A stretch of DNA of 34,717 bases from an uncultured Acidobacteriia bacterium (GTDB taxonomy: Bacteria; Acidobacteriota; Terriglobia; Bryobacterales; Bryobacteraceae): positions 1-34,717 of the forward strand of contig CAIYDY010000395.1 of NCBI GenBank assembly GCA_903925015.1. Direction: 5' to 3'. Each line of letters begins with the position of its first letter. The first letter of the stretch is position 1. The notes beneath the pieces were generated by a model that was not told the origin of the DNA, ran no database searches, and saw only the letters and a list, made by a program, of their open reading frames with translations. This document shows, piece by piece, positions 32,197-34,717 of this stretch. The position numbers were made by a program, and so were the translations under genes.

Positions 32197-32688
32197 CTAT
32201 CTGCCGAAGCCTCCTTGCGGGACCGACGGACCGGCACCCGCCTCGAACGAATGCGTGACACCGGTGGCGGTGTCGTAGGATTCGAGCGGGTACTGCAGCG
32301 AGCACGGGACTGTGGAGGGCTGCGTTCCGGTGGCCGTGATCACCGGGCGCACAACCGCCCGTTGTCCAGCCGCACCGGCCGAGGCATAGGCCAGCTTGAT
32401 CGAACTGATCTGGCCCGATGCGAGTGTGAAGTTGGTGGCCGTGCCGATGATGGTCCCGGCGGCGTTGTAGAACGCCACCGAGCCCGTGCACGAGGCAGCT
32501 GTACCGCTGGACGATGCGGAAGCGGTGTTCGTGAGATTCACCTGTACGGTCTCCGTGATGGCCAGGCCAACCGGTGGAAGACTGCTGGACCGGGTGACCG
32601 TGGTGGTGGTTGCTGTCGTTTGGCCAAAGGCGGACAACGACAGCAGACTCCCGGCAATGAAGGCCGGCAGAGCCTTGAAAATGCGCAT
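32197..32688 (-). CDS. Small secreted protein of unknown function
   Basis: The 163-residue protein starts at the ATG at 32688 with AGGAGA about 8 nt upstream. It has a signal peptide (MRIFKALPAFIAGSLLSLSAFGQ), a Thr/Ser-rich start (TTATTTTVTRSSSLPP) and a beta-rich body (TETVQVNLTNTASASS, CTGSVAFYNAAGTIIG, GQISSIKLAYA). Two cysteines (in AASCTGS and VPCSLQ) could form a disulfide. The shape suggests a single immunoglobulin-like beta-sandwich; I do not recognise a family. It lies 41 bp upstream of the receiver/DUF3052-like gene on the same strand and may head that operon or be separate. A small inverted repeat lies in its leader. Confidence 0.72.
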   Translation of the reverse strand: MRIFKALPAFIAGSLLSLSAFGQTTATTTTVTRSSSLPPVGLAITETVQVNLTNTASASSSGTAASCTGSVAFYNAAGTIIGTATNFTLASGQISSIKLAYASAGAAGQRAVVRPVITATGTQPSTVPCSLQYPLESYDTATGVTHSFEAGAGPSVPQGGFGR

Positions 32689-32711
32689 ATGTTCTTTCTC
32701 CTGAATGGGAT

Positions 32712-32741
32712 AGGAGCAAGCGGCCGGCGTGCGTTGCTCCT
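32712..32741. promoter_or_regulatory. Inverted repeat upstream of the secreted-protein gene
   Basis: AGGAGCAA (32712-32719) and TTGCTCCT (32734-32741) are perfect 8-bp arms around a GC-rich 14-nt centre, 24 bp before the ATG at 32688. It could be an operator or a leader hairpin. It lies in the 157-bp divergent region shared with thpR. Confidence 0.3.
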
Positions 32742-32845
32742 GCCTATACGGACGGGCGAGGTGGCTTGAGGGTTTACAAGTATTTGCATCGATCCTCGTT
32801 CCCCAGCCATTACCGGCAAGCCTGTAGAATGGGGCATTCACGCGT

Positions 32846-33391
32846 ATGCGGTTGTACACGGGCATCTCCTTGGCCATCGAAATCGAACAAAACTTGGCGC
32901 CGGTGCTGGAAAGACTCGGGTCCCTGGGGGGATGGAAGCCGTCGCCAATCGCGAATCTGCACATCACAACCAAGTTCATCGGAGAATTTCCCGACGCCCG
33001 GCTGCCGGAGCTGAAGACCGCCTTGGCGGAACTTCCGCGCACGGGGCCGATTGCGATCCGGGTGGCCGGATTCGGCTGTTTTCCCGATGCCGCAAACCCG
33101 AAGAGCTTGTTCGCGACGGTTCAATCGAGCCCAGAACTGGCCAGCTTGGCGATGGAGACCGGCCTTGCGGTGCAACGGCTGGGTGTCGAAATGGAATCGC
33201 GGCCCTATGTTCCGCATGTGACCCTCGCACGGTGGAAGGGGCACTCCCCAAACGTGGCTCGCGTGCAATTGGATGATCAGGATTTCGGCAGTTTCAACGC
33301 AACCGAATTCCACCTCTACAGCAGCGCGCCGGGGCCGACATCCTCGGTCTACCGGAAGCTGGCAACCTATTCCTTGGAGCTGAACGCATGA
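32846..33391 (+). CDS. thpR: RNA 2',3'-cyclic phosphodiesterase (ThpR/LigT family)
   Basis: The 181-residue 2H phosphoesterase begins MRLYTGISLAIEIEQNLAPVL. The two catalytic HxT motifs are His39-Ile-Thr41 (LHITTKFIGEF) and His124-Val-Thr126 (YVPHVTLARW). Length and layout fit ThpR. The enzyme opens 2',3'-cyclic phosphates on RNA; family members can also ligate tRNA half-molecules in vitro. Its stop overlaps the ATG of plsY by 4 bp (ATGA), so thpR, plsY and gpsA form one operon. It is divergent from the secreted-protein gene. Confidence 0.92.
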   Translation: MRLYTGISLAIEIEQNLAPVLERLGSLGGWKPSPIANLHITTKFIGEFPDARLPELKTALAELPRTGPIAIRVAGFGCFPDAANPKSLFATVQSSPELASLAMETGLAVQRLGVEMESRPYVPHVTLARWKGHSPNVARVQLDDQDFGSFNATEFHLYSSAPGPTSSVYRKLATYSLELNA

Positions 33392-33990
33392 TCGGACCGT
33401 TGACAGTACTTCTGGCTTTCCTCCTGGGTGGCATCCCGTTCGGCCTGATCATTGTGCGGCTGATGACGGGCAAGGATGTGCGGGAGTCTGGATCGGGAAA
33501 TATCGGTGCCACCAATGTTCTGCGCACCACGGGTCGGATGGCCGGGATTCTGACGTTGCTCCTGGACGCGCTCAAGGGCACGTTCGCGGTGCACGTTGCG
33601 GACTACCTGACCCACGGGTCGGTACTTTGGATGAGTGCCGCCGCCTTGGCCGCTTTGCTCGGACATGCCTTTTCCCCGATGCTCAAGTTCAAGGGAGGCA
33701 AGGCCGTGGCAACCTTCATCGGCGCGTTTGCCTATTTGACGCCGATGCCGCTGCTGGCGGTGGTCGTGATTTTCATTCTGGTGCTTGTTTACACACGCTA
33801 CCTGTCACTCGCCAGCATCATCGCGGCGGGACTCTTTCCGGTGGCCTGCTGGATGATCCTCCATCCCGATTGGCCGGTGCTGGTGGCGGCTCTCGCAGCT
33901 GCTGCTCTTGTTGTCGTCCGCCATCGCGACAACATAGACCGGATTCTGGCGGGCAACGAGCGGGTTTTCCAATTCAAGAAGACGGTCTGA
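33388..33990 (+). CDS. plsY: Acyl-phosphate:glycerol-3-phosphate acyltransferase PlsY
   Basis: The 200-residue polytopic inner-membrane protein has about five hydrophobic helices. The signature loops are SGSGNIGATNVLRTTG (near residue 33), GHAFSPMLKFKGGKAVAT (about 92-109) and VVRHRDNIDRILAGNE (near the C-terminus). PlsY transfers an acyl group from acyl phosphate to glycerol 3-phosphate, the first committed step of phospholipid synthesis. It overlaps thpR by 4 bp and is followed after 2 bp by gpsA, which supplies its glycerol 3-phosphate. A plsY-gpsA pairing is common in bacteria. Confidence 0.95.
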   Translation: MIGPLTVLLAFLLGGIPFGLIIVRLMTGKDVRESGSGNIGATNVLRTTGRMAGILTLLLDALKGTFAVHVADYLTHGSVLWMSAAALAALLGHAFSPMLKFKGGKAVATFIGAFAYLTPMPLLAVVVIFILVLVYTRYLSLASIIAAGLFPVACWMILHPDWPVLVAALAAAALVVVRHRDNIDRILAGNERVFQFKKTV

Positions 33991-33992
33991 AC

Positions 33993-34717
33993 GTGGCGAA
34001 CCTGGCGATCATCGGTGGCGGCAGTTGGGGTACGGCGTTGGCCCATGTGTTGGCGCAGAAATTCGACGAAGTACGGTTGTGGTGCAATGAGCCCGAGATC
34101 GCGGAAACCATCCAGCGCACCCGCGTCAACGAGGTTTTCCTTCCCGGCTTCCAGCTGCCCGGCAATATTGCCGCCACCAGTTCGCTGGGAACGGCTTTGG
34201 GCGGGGCCGACATTGTGCTCGGCGTGATGCCCTCGCACGTCGCTCGCGGGGTCTACGGCCGGATGCTCCCCCTGCTTTCGCCCACGGCGAACCTCGTATC
34301 CGCCACCAAGGGGCTGGAGAGCGGATCGCTGCTGCGGATTTCCCAGGTGATGCGGGACGTGGCCGGGCCGGATGCCCGGATCGCGGTCCTGACCGGGCCG
34401 ACTTTCGCACGGGAGGTGGCTGGCGGCCGTCCAACGGCGGTTGTCGCGGCATCGGAGGACGAGGTATTCGCGCAGGAAATCCAGACGGCGTTCTCCGGGC
34501 CCTCCCTGCGTGTTTACGCGAGCTCGGACCCCGCCGGTGCCGAAATCGGCGGCGCGCTGAAGAACGTCATCGCGATTGGAGCCGGAATCTGCGATGGCCT
34601 TGGGCTGGGGCACAACGCGATCGCGGCGCTGATCACCCGCGGACTGGCGGAACTGACCCGCCTCGCGGTGGCTGCGGGCGCACGTCCCGAAACCCTGTCG
34701 GGCCTGGCTGGCTTGGG
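33993..34717 (+). CDS. gpsA: Glycerol-3-phosphate dehydrogenase [NAD(P)+], 3' truncated by window
   Basis: From the GTG at 33993 the frame is open to the end of the window (241 codons visible of the usual 330 or so). The nucleotide-binding motif is LAIIGGGSWGTALAHVLAQ at the start. NEVFLPGFQLPGNI, LVSATKGLESGSLLRISQVM, VLTGPTFAREVAGGRPTAV and GALKNVIAIGAGICDGLGLGHN follow, the last holding the catalytic Lys of the family. GpsA reduces dihydroxyacetone phosphate to sn-glycerol 3-phosphate in the cytoplasm. It starts 2 bp after the plsY stop. Confidence 0.96.
   Translation, partial: MANLAIIGGGSWGTALAHVLAQKFDEVRLWCNEPEIAETIQRTRVNEVFLPGFQLPGNIAATSSLGTALGGADIVLGVMPSHVARGVYGRMLPLLSPTANLVSATKGLESGSLLRISQVMRDVAGPDARIAVLTGPTFAREVAGGRPTAVVAASEDEVFAQEIQTAFSGPSLRVYASSDPAGAEIGGALKNVIAIGAGICDGLGLGHNAIAALITRGLAELTRLAVAAGARPETLSGLAGL

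Noticed and set aside
1-34717. CRISPR array, insertion sequences, prophage
   Set aside because: No regularly spaced repeats, transposase, integrase or phage structural genes were found on reading both strands.

Overview
The window looks like chromosomal DNA of an acidobacterium, most likely of the Bryobacterales/Solibacter group. The main pointers are two Acidobacteria-style TonB-dependent receptors, an NHL-repeat secreted protein ending in the Solibacter-type C-terminal domain, a PQQ-propeller/cytochrome c pair, a PEP-CTERM protein, and a protein with the winged-helix N-terminal domain common in Acidobacteria. Taxonomy is inferred from recognised families only; no search was run. GC content is high, and starts other than ATG (GTG, TTG) are frequent.

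Layout. 1-5.0 kb: the 3' end of a TonB-dependent receptor and a convergent NHL-repeat protein, separated by a strong bidirectional terminator. 5.1-5.8 kb: mqnA (futalosine menaquinone pathway). 5.9-7.8 kb: a type II restriction-modification (R-M) pair, an m4C methyltransferase with an XcyI-like nuclease. 7.9-10.4 kb: a translationally coupled di-haem cytochrome c and PQQ-propeller dehydrogenase. 10.5-11.5 kb: recA. 11.6-14.2 kb: a second type II R-M pair, an m5C methyltransferase with a NgoMIV-family nuclease whose active-site spacing PD-X46-K-X13-E is exact, followed by a frameshifted HNH nuclease gene. 14.3-16.0 kb: tRNA-Leu(CAA) and a decaying stretch with a truncated membrane-protein remnant, a frameshifted winged-helix/TM gene and a stop-interrupted remnant. 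16.1-23.6 kb: housekeeping and accessory genes (PEP-CTERM protein, proC, a thymidine kinase-GNAT-cytochrome c run, pirin, a GT-C-like membrane protein with a discoidin-like domain, Uma2 nuclease) and tRNA-Ser(GGA). 23.8-27.0 kb: a complete TonB-dependent receptor. 27.1-32.7 kb: a leftward run of a secreted protein, a receiver-like/DUF3052-like protein, an alkyladenine (MPG/AAG) DNA glycosylase and two tandem lipoxygenases. 32.8 kb to the end: thpR, plsY and gpsA (partial), rightward.

The most interesting unit is the leftward lipoxygenase cluster. The glycosylase gene overlaps both its upstream neighbour and the first lipoxygenase gene by 4 bp. Lipoxygenases make lipid hydroperoxides, whose breakdown products form etheno-DNA adducts, and MPG/AAG enzymes excise ethenoadenine. 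The cluster may therefore pair a genotoxic lipid-oxidation activity with its own DNA repair. The two lipoxygenases differ at the C-terminal iron-ligand residue (Val versus Ile) and at the position aligned with the Coffa stereocontrol site (Ser versus Ala), so they have probably diverged in function. The second theme is two type II R-M systems on either side of a cytochrome/PQQ pair and recA. Their family prototypes cut CCCGGG and GCCGGC, which share a CCGG core.
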